Origin: Desulfovibrio sp.
GTDB lineage: Bacteria > Desulfobacterota > Desulfovibrionia > Desulfovibrionales > Desulfovibrionaceae
DNA length: 13,659 nucleotides
Reading direction: 5' to 3'
NCBI GenBank assembly: GCA_031255035.1
Contig: JAIRTI010000140.1
Coordinates: 1 to 13,659 of the forward strand
The notes under the pieces were generated by a model. That model saw only the letters and a list, made by a program, of their open reading frames with translations, did not search any database and was not told where the DNA came from. The position numbers and the translations under genes were made by a program. Positions 1-7,009 of this stretch are shown in pieces. Position 1 is the stretch's first letter; each line of letters opens with the position of its first letter.

Positions 1-327
1 GAGCTTCTGGAACTGTTCCGCGACGACCCGGACACCGAGGCGGTCTGCCTGATCGGCGAAATCGGCGGTGATAACGAAGAAAAAGCCGCGGCCTACATCA
101 GGGAAAGCAAGTACCCGAAACCGGTCTTCGGCTTCATCGCCGGCCTGACCGCGCCCGCGGGCAAGCGGATGGGCCACGCCGGCGCCATCATCAGCGGTTC
201 AAAAGGGCGCGGCGAGGACAAAGTGGCAGCCCTCAGACACGCCGGAGTGACGGTAATCAACGAACTCGGCCGCTTCGGCGAAGTCGTGGCCGCGACGCTA
301 CGGAACCGGTTGTCGAAGCCAATTTGA
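1..327 (+). CDS. sucD: Succinyl-CoA ligase (ADP/GDP-forming) alpha subunit, C-terminal part
   Basis: This is the 3' end of a gene that begins before the window; 108 codons are visible in frame 1, ending in TGA at 325-327. The enzyme joins succinate and CoA with ATP or GTP through a phosphohistidine in the alpha subunit (TCA cycle, cytoplasm, with SucB/SucC-type beta subunit). The visible part is the ligase-CoA domain. It contains the family blocks IGEIGG (residues 18-23 of the fragment) and [10 protein letters not shown] (55-64), whose His59 matches the phosphorylated histidine of E. coli SucD. The last five residues, LSKPI, and the stop codon are encoded by the first bases of repeat copy A (from 310), so the extreme C-terminus is probably recent and not family-conserved. 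sucC would be expected upstream, outside the window. The gene converges on the Rel gene. Identification is secure; the nucleotide specificity is not visible. Confidence 0.93.
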   Translation, partial: ELLELFRDDPDTEAVCLIGEIGGDNEEKAAAYIRESKYPKPVFGFIAGLTAPAGKRMGHAGAIISGSKGRGEDKVAALRHAGVTVINELGRFGEVVAATLRNRLSKPI

Positions 328-400
328 TCGCATGCGGGCTCTTGCCCGCACCCGCCAGGGCCTTGCCGGCCCCAGTTCCGGCCCTGGACCCGGCGATTGG
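310..400 (+). repeat. Composite repeat copy A, part 1 (three-way-junction-like, possible structured RNA)
   Basis: This stretch matches the minus strand of 12358-12444; the first 25 bases (310-334) are identical. It can fold as a closed junction. P1 pairs CCAAT (319-323) and CGC (329-331) with GCG (393-395) and ATTGG (396-400). P2 pairs 333-339 with 344-350 around a four-base loop. P3 pairs 355-362 with 380-387. In copy B the third pair of P2 changes from C-G to T-A, so pairing is kept. It overlaps the last codons of sucD and has the same orientation as that gene. It could be a structured 3' UTR element, a small RNA or a mobile non-coding repeat. The repeat is seen directly; an RNA function is inference. 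Confidence 0.75.
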
Positions 401-449
401 TATGCGAAACGCTGTCGCCCCTGTGGCGTGTGGGCAACACCTTGGAAGA

Positions 450-534
450 TTACCAAACTGAGGGGGTCCGGGGGAAATCATTTCCCCCGGCGGGGATTCC
501 AAAGGGGCAGCGCCCCTTTGGCCGCCGGAGGCAT
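450..534 (+). repeat. Composite repeat copy A, part 2 (double hairpin)
   Basis: These 85 bases are identical to 13224-13308 and related to the minus strand of 12243-12318. The element holds two strong palindromes. Hairpin 1 (468-490) has 11-base arms around a single C. Hairpin 2 is at 499-508/512-521 with a three-base AGC loop. It ends with the conserved tail CCGCCGGAGGCAT. It lies between the converging 3' ends of sucD and rel, where hairpins could slow RNA polymerase or protect 3' ends. There is no U-tract, so it is not a canonical intrinsic terminator. No open frame here is credible as a gene. Confidence 0.9.
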
Positions 535-551
535 GCTTTTCAGCAACATCC

Positions 552-2711
552 TTAATGAATTTCGGTGCCGGCGGTGGTAACGCGCGACACTTCCATGACG
601 TTCTCCACTTTGTGGACCCGGTCGATGGTTTGCAGGAGTTGGGCGATGTCGGCCACTTCGATGACCATTTCAATCTCGCTCCGGCCGTCCACTTGTGAGC
701 GGAAGGTGCCCGAATCGATGTTTACGGCGGCTTTTTCCAGGGCTGTGGCGATTTTGGCCAGCATGCCGCGTTCGTTTTTACAGGAAATGAAAATGCGCGC
801 CGGGAAGGGGCGGCTTTCTTCGCTGCCCTCCCAGTACACCGGTAAGAGGCGTTCCGGCTCCATCTGACTGATGGTGGGGCAGTCGGCCGTGTGCACGGCC
901 ACGCCCCGGCCCCGGCTGATGTAGCCGATGATGGGATCGCCGGGCACCGGGTTGCAGCATTTGGCGAAACGCACCAGCATGTCGTCAACGCCTTTGATGA
1001 CGATGCTGTCCGCTTTGTTGGCCCTGCCTTCCGGGGCTTTTGGGGCGCGTTCTTCCTCTTTGGGCTGCTCCTCCGGTTTCGGCAGCAGGGCGTTGAGCAC
1101 TTTTCGCGGCGTGACGCGGGCGTACCCCACCGCTGAAATAAGGTCTTCGGCGCTTTTGAAGTTCAGGTCTCTGGCAACCTCCAGCAAGGCACCGTCTTTC
1201 ATGGCCTTTTGTATGTTGACGCCGGCCCGCCGCCCTTGTTTTTCCAGCATTTCCTTGCCGAGGGAGACGCTGCGCGCCCGCTCCTCGGTTCTGATAAAAT
1301 TCTGGATGCGGGTTCTGGCTTTGGCGGTCTTGACGAATTTCAGCCAGTCCCGGCTGGGGCGTCTGTTCTGAGAGGTAATGATTTCAACGGTATCACCGCT
1401 TTTAAGCGGGGTGGAGAGCGGCATGAGCTTGCCGTTGATTTTGCTTCCGGCGCATCTGTCCCCGATCTCGGTATGGATCTGGTAGGCGAAGTCGACGGAG
1501 GTGGCGTCCTCAGGCAGTTCTTTCACCGAACCGCGCGGCGTGAAAACGTAGATTTCATCCTTGAACAGGTCAAAGCGCAAAGAGCGTAAGAATTCTTTGG
1601 AATCGCTCTCAATCTTTGTCCAGTCGAGCATTTCCCGCAGCCATTCGAATTCGCGCACATCCTTTAACTTGATGCGCCCGCCCTCCTTATACAGCCAGTG
1701 CGAGGCCAGGCCGTGTTCGGCCAGGCGGTCCATCTCGTCGCTGCGGATCTGGATTTCCATGCGCTCTCCACGGGGGCCGATGACCGTGGTGTGCAGGCTC
1801 TGATACATATTGGCCTTGGGCATGGAAATATAGTCTTTGAAGCGGCCCGGCACCGGCTTCCAGGTGGCGTGCACCAGACCCAAGGCCGCGTAGCAGTCCT
1901 TGATGTCCGCGACAATGGCCCGGAAGGCTATGATGTCGTGCATTTCATCCAGGGTGACGTTCAGGGAGTTCATCTTGCGGTAGATGCTGTAAATATGCTT
2001 GATGCGGCCGCGCACCGTGGTTCGGATGCCGTTTTTGTCAAGTACTCCTTTGAGTATGGCGATCACGGAGTTGATGTATTCGCTGTCGTCGGCTTTATGA
2101 TTTTCGATCCAGCCGGCAATGTGGTCGTGGGCGTCGGGTTGCAGGTAGCGAAAGCTCAGGTCTTCAAGTTCCAGCTTGACGCGGTGCAGGCCCAGCCGGT
2201 TGGCCAGGGGCGCATAGATGTCCATCGTCTCCTGGGAGATGCGGCGTTGTTTGTCCGGCCGCATATACTCAAGGGTGCGCATGTTGTGCAGGCGGTCGGC
2301 CAGTTTCACGAAGAGCACGCGCATGTCCTCGTTCATAGCCAGGATCATTTTGCGGATATTCTCGGCCTGTTGGGCTTCCTTGCTGTCAAAGGTGAGCAGG
2401 CTGATTTTCGTAACCCCGTCCACGATGTCGGCCACATCTTCGCCGAAGGACTCGTCGATTTCCTCAATGGTGCTTTTGGTGTCTTCCACGGTATCGTGCA
2501 GCAGCCCGGCCGCCACCGAGGCGCCGTCCATACGCATGTCGGCCAGGGTGAAGGCCACGGCCAGGGGATGGGAAAGGTAGGGCTCGCCGGAAAGGCGAAC
2601 CTGCCCGGCATGGGCGGCGGCCGCGTAAACATAGGCCTTTCGCACCAGTTCCACGTCTTCGGGCGGCTGGTACAGGGCGACCTTGTCGAGGATGTCCTGA
2701 ATGCGGATCAT
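552..2711 (-). CDS. spoT: Bifunctional (p)ppGpp synthetase / (p)ppGpp 3'-pyrophosphohydrolase (Rel/SpoT family)
   Basis: A full-length 719-residue RSH enzyme that makes (p)ppGpp from ATP and GDP/GTP and degrades it, setting the stringent response in the cytoplasm. Domains in order: HD hydrolase (about 25-180) with intact HDTVEDT at 72-78; synthetase (about 230-345) with GRFKDYISMPKAN from 289; TGS (about 385-445); a Cys-containing zinc-finger/RIS region with CCNPVPGD from 585; and a C-terminal ACT domain (about 637-715). The RFKD motif (290-293) is the type associated with bifunctional enzymes rather than synthetase-only RelA (EXDD). The ATG overlaps the TGA of the upstream binding-protein gene as ATGA, so translation is probably coupled; only a weak GAG lies upstream. 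It is the last gene of the Ehr operon and ends 18 bases from repeat copy A. Both catalytic halves look intact. Confidence 0.95.
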   Translation of the reverse strand: MIRIQDILDKVALYQPPEDVELVRKAYVYAAAAHAGQVRLSGEPYLSHPLAVAFTLADMRMDGASVAAGLLHDTVEDTKSTIEEIDESFGEDVADIVDGVTKISLLTFDSKEAQQAENIRKMILAMNEDMRVLFVKLADRLHNMRTLEYMRPDKQRRISQETMDIYAPLANRLGLHRVKLELEDLSFRYLQPDAHDHIAGWIENHKADDSEYINSVIAILKGVLDKNGIRTTVRGRIKHIYSIYRKMNSLNVTLDEMHDIIAFRAIVADIKDCYAALGLVHATWKPVPGRFKDYISMPKANMYQSLHTTVIGPRGERMEIQIRSDEMDRLAEHGLASHWLYKEGGRIKLKDVREFEWLREMLDWTKIESDSKEFLRSLRFDLFKDEIYVFTPRGSVKELPEDATSVDFAYQIHTEIGDRCAGSKINGKLMPLSTPLKSGDTVEIITSQNRRPSRDWLKFVKTAKARTRIQNFIRTEERARSVSLGKEMLEKQGRRAGVNIQKAMKDGALLEVARDLNFKSAEDLISAVGYARVTPRKVLNALLPKPEEQPKEEERAPKAPEGRANKADSIVIKGVDDMLVRFAKCCNPVPGDPIIGYISRGRGVAVHTADCPTISQMEPERLLPVYWEGSEESRPFPARIFISCKNERGMLAKIATALEKAAVNIDSGTFRSQVDGRSEIEMVIEVADIAQLLQTIDRVHKVENVMEVSRVTTAGTEIH

Positions 2712-4405
2712 TGCGCGCTCATCGTGTAGCGTTGCTCGTCAAGAGGAACCCACCACTGGTAACTGTTGTAGGTAATGCCCGCCGGAGCGGGTTCGATGCC
2801 GTGAAAGCGTTTCTGCACGGCCGTCAACTGGTAGGGCACGTACAGGAAGCAATAAGGCTGATCCCTGTGCAGAATTTCCTGGAAGCGATCATACAGTTTT
2901 TTGCGCGTTTCCTGGTCAAGAGTGGCTCTGGCTTTCTCCAGACAGGCGTCGGCCTCGTCATCCGCGTATCCGATAAAGTTCAGGCCGCCGTCGCGGCGTG
3001 AGGAATGCCAGACATCGTAGCCGTCAGGGTCGTGAGGCAGGGTCCAGCCCAGGATAATGGCGTCGAAGTGGCCGGGCGTGACGAACTGCTTCAGGAAGGC
3101 CGCCCATTCAACGGTGCGGATCTTCACTTCAATGCCCATGGCCGCCAACTGGCTTTGGATAATGACCGCTGTCTTTATCCGCTGCTCGTTGCCCTGGTTC
3201 GTCAAGAGGGTGAAGGCGAAGGGCAGGCCGGCGGCGTTGCGCAGAACGCCGTCCTCAGCCTTTGTCCATCCGGCTTCGGCCAGCAACTCAAGGGCTTTGG
3301 CGGGGTCGTGGGGGTAGTCCTGAATTTCGTGGTTGTAAGCCCAGGCGTCCGGCTTGTAGGGGCCGATGGTGGGTTCCCCCTGGCCGTGGAGCGCGCCTTT
3401 GATGATGTCGCGCTTGTTGAGGGCGTGGGCCAGGGCGCGGCGCACGCGGACGTCTGAAAAGAGCGGGCTTTTCAGGTTGTAGCCCATGTAGACGTATGCC
3501 GAGGCCAGAGTGCGATACGTGTTGTATTGATTGACGAAATTGTCTTCCTTGGCCTGATTGCGGTACTGGAGGCCGGTCAAAGAGCCCATGAAGTCGAGCT
3601 TGCCGGCCAGCAGTTCGAGGAACATGGTGGTGACATCGGGTATGATGCGGTAGAGAAGGCGATCGATATAGGGCTGGCCTTCAAAATAGTCGGGGTTTGA
3701 CTCAAGCAGCAGTTTGGCGCCGGGGGTCCATTCGCGCAAGATATAGGGTCCGCAGCTTATGGGTTTGCGTATGAGCGCCGTGGCGCGCAGATCCTGCCCT
3801 TCCAGGGCGTGCTTGGGCCAGATGCCGGCCATCCAGGTGCTCAAGGAGCGTGGAAAGGGCTTTTCATAGGCGACTTCAAAGCTGTAGCGGCCGGTTTTGC
3901 GGAACTCTTTGATCATCTGGTAGTCGCCGGAATAGACCGTGGGCGTTTTCGGGTCGATCATCTTTGTGTACAGAAATTCCACGTCGTCGGCCGTCAATTC
4001 GACGCCGTCCTCCCAGAAGATGCCCTGTTTGATGGTAAAGCGCAGCAGGCGTCCGTCATCCAGGATTTCAAAGGTTTCGGCCGCGTGGGGAACCACGTTG
4101 AGATCCTTGTCATACTTCAGCATGCCCACATAAAAATTGCCGGCGACTTCGCTGGAGGCGCTGTCGGACGACAGATAGGGAATAAGGTTGCTCGGCTCGC
4201 CGATCATGCCGGCTATCATGGTGTCCCCATAGGCCGGGGAACAGGAGCGATGGTCCGGGACGGCCGGCGCGGCGTCATCGGCGCGGCCCGTGCCGGCGCA
4301 GAGGCAAAAAAACAGGACAAGACCGATAATGGCCCCTCCGGGGTGCGCTTTTATGGAAAAAGGGCGCTTGGCGGACAAGACGCCTGCGGCGTTGCTGCTC
4401 TGCAC
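2708..4405 (-). CDS. Extracytoplasmic solute-binding protein, family 5 (peptide/nickel-type ABC binding protein)
   Basis: A 565-residue protein of the SBP_bac_5 (DppA/OppA/NikA) family, exported to the periplasm to bind a small ligand. A basic N-region is followed by a hydrophobic stretch (about 24-38) and a likely signal-peptidase I site after GRA (residue 42). No lipobox is seen. The mature protein has the family pattern: the early MIGEPSNLIPYLSSDSAS block, the KQGIFWEDGVELTADDVEF block, SCGPYILREW, and VRRALAHALNKRDII in the middle. The start is GTG at 4405, preceded by GAGG five bases upstream and by an in-frame stop. No permease or ATPase gene is in the window, so the protein may be an orphan, may feed a transporter elsewhere, or may act as a sensor. 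It follows the Ehr small-subunit gene by 53 bases and overlaps the Rel gene by four. The ligand cannot be assigned from sequence. Confidence 0.88.
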   Translation of the reverse strand: MQSSNAAGVLSAKRPFSIKAHPGGAIIGLVLFFCLCAGTGRADDAAPAVPDHRSCSPAYGDTMIAGMIGEPSNLIPYLSSDSASSEVAGNFYVGMLKYDKDLNVVPHAAETFEILDDGRLLRFTIKQGIFWEDGVELTADDVEFLYTKMIDPKTPTVYSGDYQMIKEFRKTGRYSFEVAYEKPFPRSLSTWMAGIWPKHALEGQDLRATALIRKPISCGPYILREWTPGAKLLLESNPDYFEGQPYIDRLLYRIIPDVTTMFLELLAGKLDFMGSLTGLQYRNQAKEDNFVNQYNTYRTLASAYVYMGYNLKSPLFSDVRVRRALAHALNKRDIIKGALHGQGEPTIGPYKPDAWAYNHEIQDYPHDPAKALELLAEAGWTKAEDGVLRNAAGLPFAFTLLTNQGNEQRIKTAVIIQSQLAAMGIEVKIRTVEWAAFLKQFVTPGHFDAIILGWTLPHDPDGYDVWHSSRRDGGLNFIGYADDEADACLEKARATLDQETRKKLYDRFQEILHRDQPYCFLYVPYQLTAVQKRFHGIEPAPAGITYNSYQWWVPLDEQRYTMSAQ

Positions 4406-4410
4406 TTGGA

Positions 4411-4414
4411 CCTC
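4411..4414 (-). promoter_or_regulatory. Shine-Dalgarno GAGG for the solute-binding protein
   Basis: GAGG on the minus strand lies five bases before the GTG at 4405. An in-frame TAG just upstream makes this GTG the first possible start, so the site decides an uncommon start codon. Confidence 0.6.
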
Positions 4415-4458
4415 TACGCGCTACCTGTCTTCCTTTACCTGCCGTTTGCCGGTTCCGC

Positions 4459-5349
4459 TTACTCGCTTGGCCGCTGAACGCTCAGACCGAGAAAACGCAG
4501 CAGGCCGTCCAGGTTGGTATACGGGTGGGGAGGGCAGCCGGGAATATACAGGTCCACGGGCAGAAGGGCTGAAGCTCCGTCCGCTTCCTGGCCGTCGGTG
4601 GCGCCGCTTTTTTCATGAAACAGACCCCCGGAGATGGCGCACGCGCCCACGGCTATGACGGCTCTGGGCTTCGGCGTTGCCTCGTCGCAGATGAGCAGGG
4701 CCTGCTTCATGTTGCGCGGCGCCGGGCCGGTAATGACCAGGGCGTCGGCATGGCGGGGGGAGGCGACAAAATCGATTCCGAAGCGGGCCAGATCAAAGAC
4801 CACTGTGCTCAACACGTTCAAATCCGCCTCACAGGCCCCGCAACCGGCGGCGGACACCTGCCGCAGTCTGAAGGAGCGTCTGAACGCGCCCCCGCCGGCA
4901 AAGGGGCGGATGGGCGGCGGGGTCACGGCCTTCAGATCAAGGCTGCCCAGGGGTTCGGGGCCGGGGAGCGAGACGGCGGCAAAACCCGCGCCCTTCGGCG
5001 CGAAAAGTTCTTTCGTGTTGCCCGGACGCACGAGCAGGGCGTCCCGGCTGCTTGAAGCCAGACGCCAGTCCGTGGTGAAAAAAAGGGCCTGACGTTTGCA
5101 GGCCGTGGCGCAGGCCCCGCAAAAAGTGCACAGGCCCGTGTCCAGCACCGGCGATCGGTCGTCAAAGGCAATGGCCCCGGCCGGGCAGGCGTCGGCGCAG
5201 TCGCGGCAATTTGTCCCTTGAGCGCCGTCGCAGCGCCGGGCGTTGATCAGCGGTCTGCCGCGAAAACGCGGAGGCAGTTGCGGCAAGGCCTTGGGGTAGG
5301 GCACCGTGCGTTTTTTCTGGCGCAGGCGTTCAAGAAAAATATTCAGCAT
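4459..5349 (-). CDS. hyfI: Ehr/Hyf complex Fe-S subunit: HyfH-type ferredoxin fused to HyfI/NuoB-type small subunit
   Basis: A 296-residue fusion of two proteins that are separate in E. coli hydrogenase 3/4 (HycF/HyfH and HycG/HyfI). Residues 1-90 are a NuoI/HyfH-like two-cluster ferredoxin. One cluster motif is C74-x2-C77-x2-C80-x3-C84. The other is irregular: C40-x7-C48-x2-C51-x3-C55-P. After a linker (about 90-155) comes a NuoB-like domain with a CGAC pair (C170, C173), VGAC (C237) and PGCPP (C272). These are the four expected ligands of the proximal [4Fe-4S] cluster (N2 equivalent). It would carry electrons to or from the interface with HyfG on the cytoplasmic side. The ATG at 5349 has a good GGAG five bases upstream; a GTG at 5370 would add seven residues but has weaker support. 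It lies 65 bases after hyfG and 53 before the binding-protein gene. Confidence 0.9.
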   Translation of the reverse strand: MLNIFLERLRQKKRTVPYPKALPQLPPRFRGRPLINARRCDGAQGTNCRDCADACPAGAIAFDDRSPVLDTGLCTFCGACATACKRQALFFTTDWRLASSSRDALLVRPGNTKELFAPKGAGFAAVSLPGPEPLGSLDLKAVTPPPIRPFAGGGAFRRSFRLRQVSAAGCGACEADLNVLSTVVFDLARFGIDFVASPRHADALVITGPAPRNMKQALLICDEATPKPRAVIAVGACAISGGLFHEKSGATDGQEADGASALLPVDLYIPGCPPHPYTNLDGLLRFLGLSVQRPSE

Positions 5350-5354
5350 GTTCG

Positions 5355-5358
5355 CTCC
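5355..5358 (-). promoter_or_regulatory. Shine-Dalgarno GGAG deciding the hyfHI start
   Basis: GGAG on the minus strand is five bases before ATG 5349. The protein from this ATG begins MLNIFLERLR, like typical HyfH-type subunits, so it is preferred over the GTG at 5370. Confidence 0.6.
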
Positions 5359-5414
5359 GCTCCGGGTCACGCCGCCAGAGCATTTTCACGATGAAAGCTC
5401 AAGAAGGCGCAATG

Positions 5415-6986
5415 CTATTGGTCATGCCCGCAGTAGGAAAGGTTGAAACTCTTGTTGCACAAGGGGAAATCCGAAATCTGCCCGTTCCTGAGGGCCATGG
5501 CCAGTCCCGCCCAGTTATGGAACGAGGGGTCCACAAGGCTGACGGCGCGCAGACGTCCGTTTGTTCCGGTGACGGCAACATGGCAGACCTCGCCGCGCCA
5601 GGCCTCGACCAGGGAAACGGCAATGCTGTCCGGCGTCAGAACCGGCGCCGGATCCGCCATCTGGCCCGGCGCGGACAGAGCCTGCGGATGATCGTCCGCC
5701 CCGTCTTCCCTGTCGGTGCCGATGAAGTCTTCCAGCAGCCTGTGGCAGTAGGCGATCGATGTCTGGATTTCCCGCTCGCGGACTCTGGCTCTGGCAAGCA
5801 CGTCGCCCCACGGGGCGCTGACAAGTTCCGGCGGCGCCGGCAGGCCGTCAAGCGGATGGCTGGAACGCGCGTCCCGTTCCAGCCCGCAGGCCCTGGCCGC
5901 AGGACCGACGAGTCCGAGCGCGGCGGCGTCCTCCGCCGAGATTTTGCCGATGCCCGTAAAGCGCGCCATGACCGAAGGCGAATCCCACAAGGCCCGCAAA
6001 GCCCCCCGGACGTCGCGGGCCGTGGCGTGGAGCCTTTTTTTCAGTTGATCCGACAAGGCCCGGTCAGGATCAAAGGTCACGCCGCCAAGGCGCAGAAAAG
6101 AACGCCCGAAACGGTTGCCGCAGAGCATGGCCGTCATGTTGAGCCAGTCGCCCCGCAACCGGCCGCAGTAGGCATGGGTGGGCAGAAAACCAATGTCGCC
6201 GGAAAGCGCGCCCATGTCGCCGGTGTGATTGGCCAGCCGTTCCAGTTCAAGGGCCAGGGAGCGCAGCAACTGACCTCGCGGCGAAGCTTCCCGGCCGGAA
6301 AGGGCCTCAATCACCGAACACCAGGCCCAGGCGTGGGCGATGCCGGCATCGCCGGAGAGCGTCTCCAGCAAAGGCAGGCTCCGCTTGTCGGGCCCGCCGA
6401 CAAGATGGGCCTCAAGACCCCGGTGGTGGTAGCCCAGCGATATTTCCAGATGCATGACCAGTTCGCCCAGACATTGAAAACGAAAGTGCCCGCACTCGAT
6501 AATCCCCGCGTGGATGGGACCGACGGCAACTTCGTGGACCTCGTCGCCGTCAATGCGGTAAAAGTCGGCGTGGCCGACATCCGGCCCGGCGAGGCGCGAA
6601 AAACGCACCGGCTTGAGCCAGGGGTGGCCTTCGGGCACGATGCCGCAGCGCTCATGGATTTCGCGCTCAAAAAGATGGGCCTGTGGTATGCGGGGCGTTA
6701 AGGACGGGTAAGCGTTTTCAACGTCGGCGGCGAGTATCTGCACGAGGCCGGCGGCGTCCAGCGCAAGCACCGCCACCAGCCGGCACGGCGCTTCGTCTTT
6801 CGTTTCGGGCCGCCCGGCCAAAGCGAAGAGCGCGCTCAACCTGGCCCCGTCGCGCAGCGCTGTCTGAAGGCTGTGGGCGAACATGCCGAAGCTTAGAACC
6901 GGCACCGAGGCCATAGCGGCCGCCTGGCCGTTGCGCACAAAAAGCGTGTTGCCGGCGGCCGAAGTCTGAGTTTCAAGCGTTGTCAT
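5415..6986 (-). CDS. hyfG: Ehr complex large subunit (NuoC-NuoD / HyfG-HycE-like), without [NiFe] cysteines
   Basis: A 523-residue fusion of a NuoC-like (30 kDa) domain (about 30-135, with EREIHERCGIVPEGHPWL from residue 108) and a NuoD/HycE-like (49 kDa) domain (about 150-523, with LGYHHRGLEAHL from 184). In [NiFe] hydrogenases of this group the first metal site is CGxC. Here the matching segment is LSGDAGIAH (210-218), so the ligand positions hold Ser211 and Ala214. At the C-terminus, where hydrogenases have DPCxxC, this protein reads NLSYCGHD (515-522), with no CxxC pair. It therefore should not bind a NiFe centre and fits the Ehr group rather than a true hydrogenase 4. The reaction is unknown. 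The start is ATG 6986 with GGTGA four bases upstream; ATG 6998 (four more residues) is possible. It starts 23 bases after the hyfF stop. Confidence 0.9.
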   Translation of the reverse strand: MTTLETQTSAAGNTLFVRNGQAAAMASVPVLSFGMFAHSLQTALRDGARLSALFALAGRPETKDEAPCRLVAVLALDAAGLVQILAADVENAYPSLTPRIPQAHLFEREIHERCGIVPEGHPWLKPVRFSRLAGPDVGHADFYRIDGDEVHEVAVGPIHAGIIECGHFRFQCLGELVMHLEISLGYHHRGLEAHLVGGPDKRSLPLLETLSGDAGIAHAWAWCSVIEALSGREASPRGQLLRSLALELERLANHTGDMGALSGDIGFLPTHAYCGRLRGDWLNMTAMLCGNRFGRSFLRLGGVTFDPDRALSDQLKKRLHATARDVRGALRALWDSPSVMARFTGIGKISAEDAAALGLVGPAARACGLERDARSSHPLDGLPAPPELVSAPWGDVLARARVREREIQTSIAYCHRLLEDFIGTDREDGADDHPQALSAPGQMADPAPVLTPDSIAVSLVEAWRGEVCHVAVTGTNGRLRAVSLVDPSFHNWAGLAMALRNGQISDFPLCNKSFNLSYCGHDQ

Positions 6987-6990
6987 GTTC

Positions 6991-6995
6991 TCACC
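6991..6995 (-). promoter_or_regulatory. Shine-Dalgarno GGTGA deciding the hyfG start
   Basis: GGTGA on the minus strand is four bases before ATG 6986, the right spacing for the 3' part of the AGGAGGTGA consensus. The in-frame ATG at 6998 has only a weak GGGG upstream. Confidence 0.5.
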
Positions 6996-7009
6996 CATGG
7001 AGCGCCCCG

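Noticed and set aside
468..521. Rho-independent terminator between sucD and rel
   Set aside because: The hairpins are strong, but no run of T follows on either strand. The same element occurs upstream of ccmE, so a dedicated terminator is not supported.
257..673. Minus- and plus-strand open frames through repeat copy A
   Set aside because: They are translations of the GC-rich repeat (ASGGQRGAAPLESPPGEM-like strings). Such strings arise wherever the element occurs and overlap the end of real genes.
5391..6701. Long plus-strand open frame opposite hyfG
   Set aside because: It is a GC-rich antisense shadow. The minus strand carries a complete, well-conserved NuoC/D-type protein.
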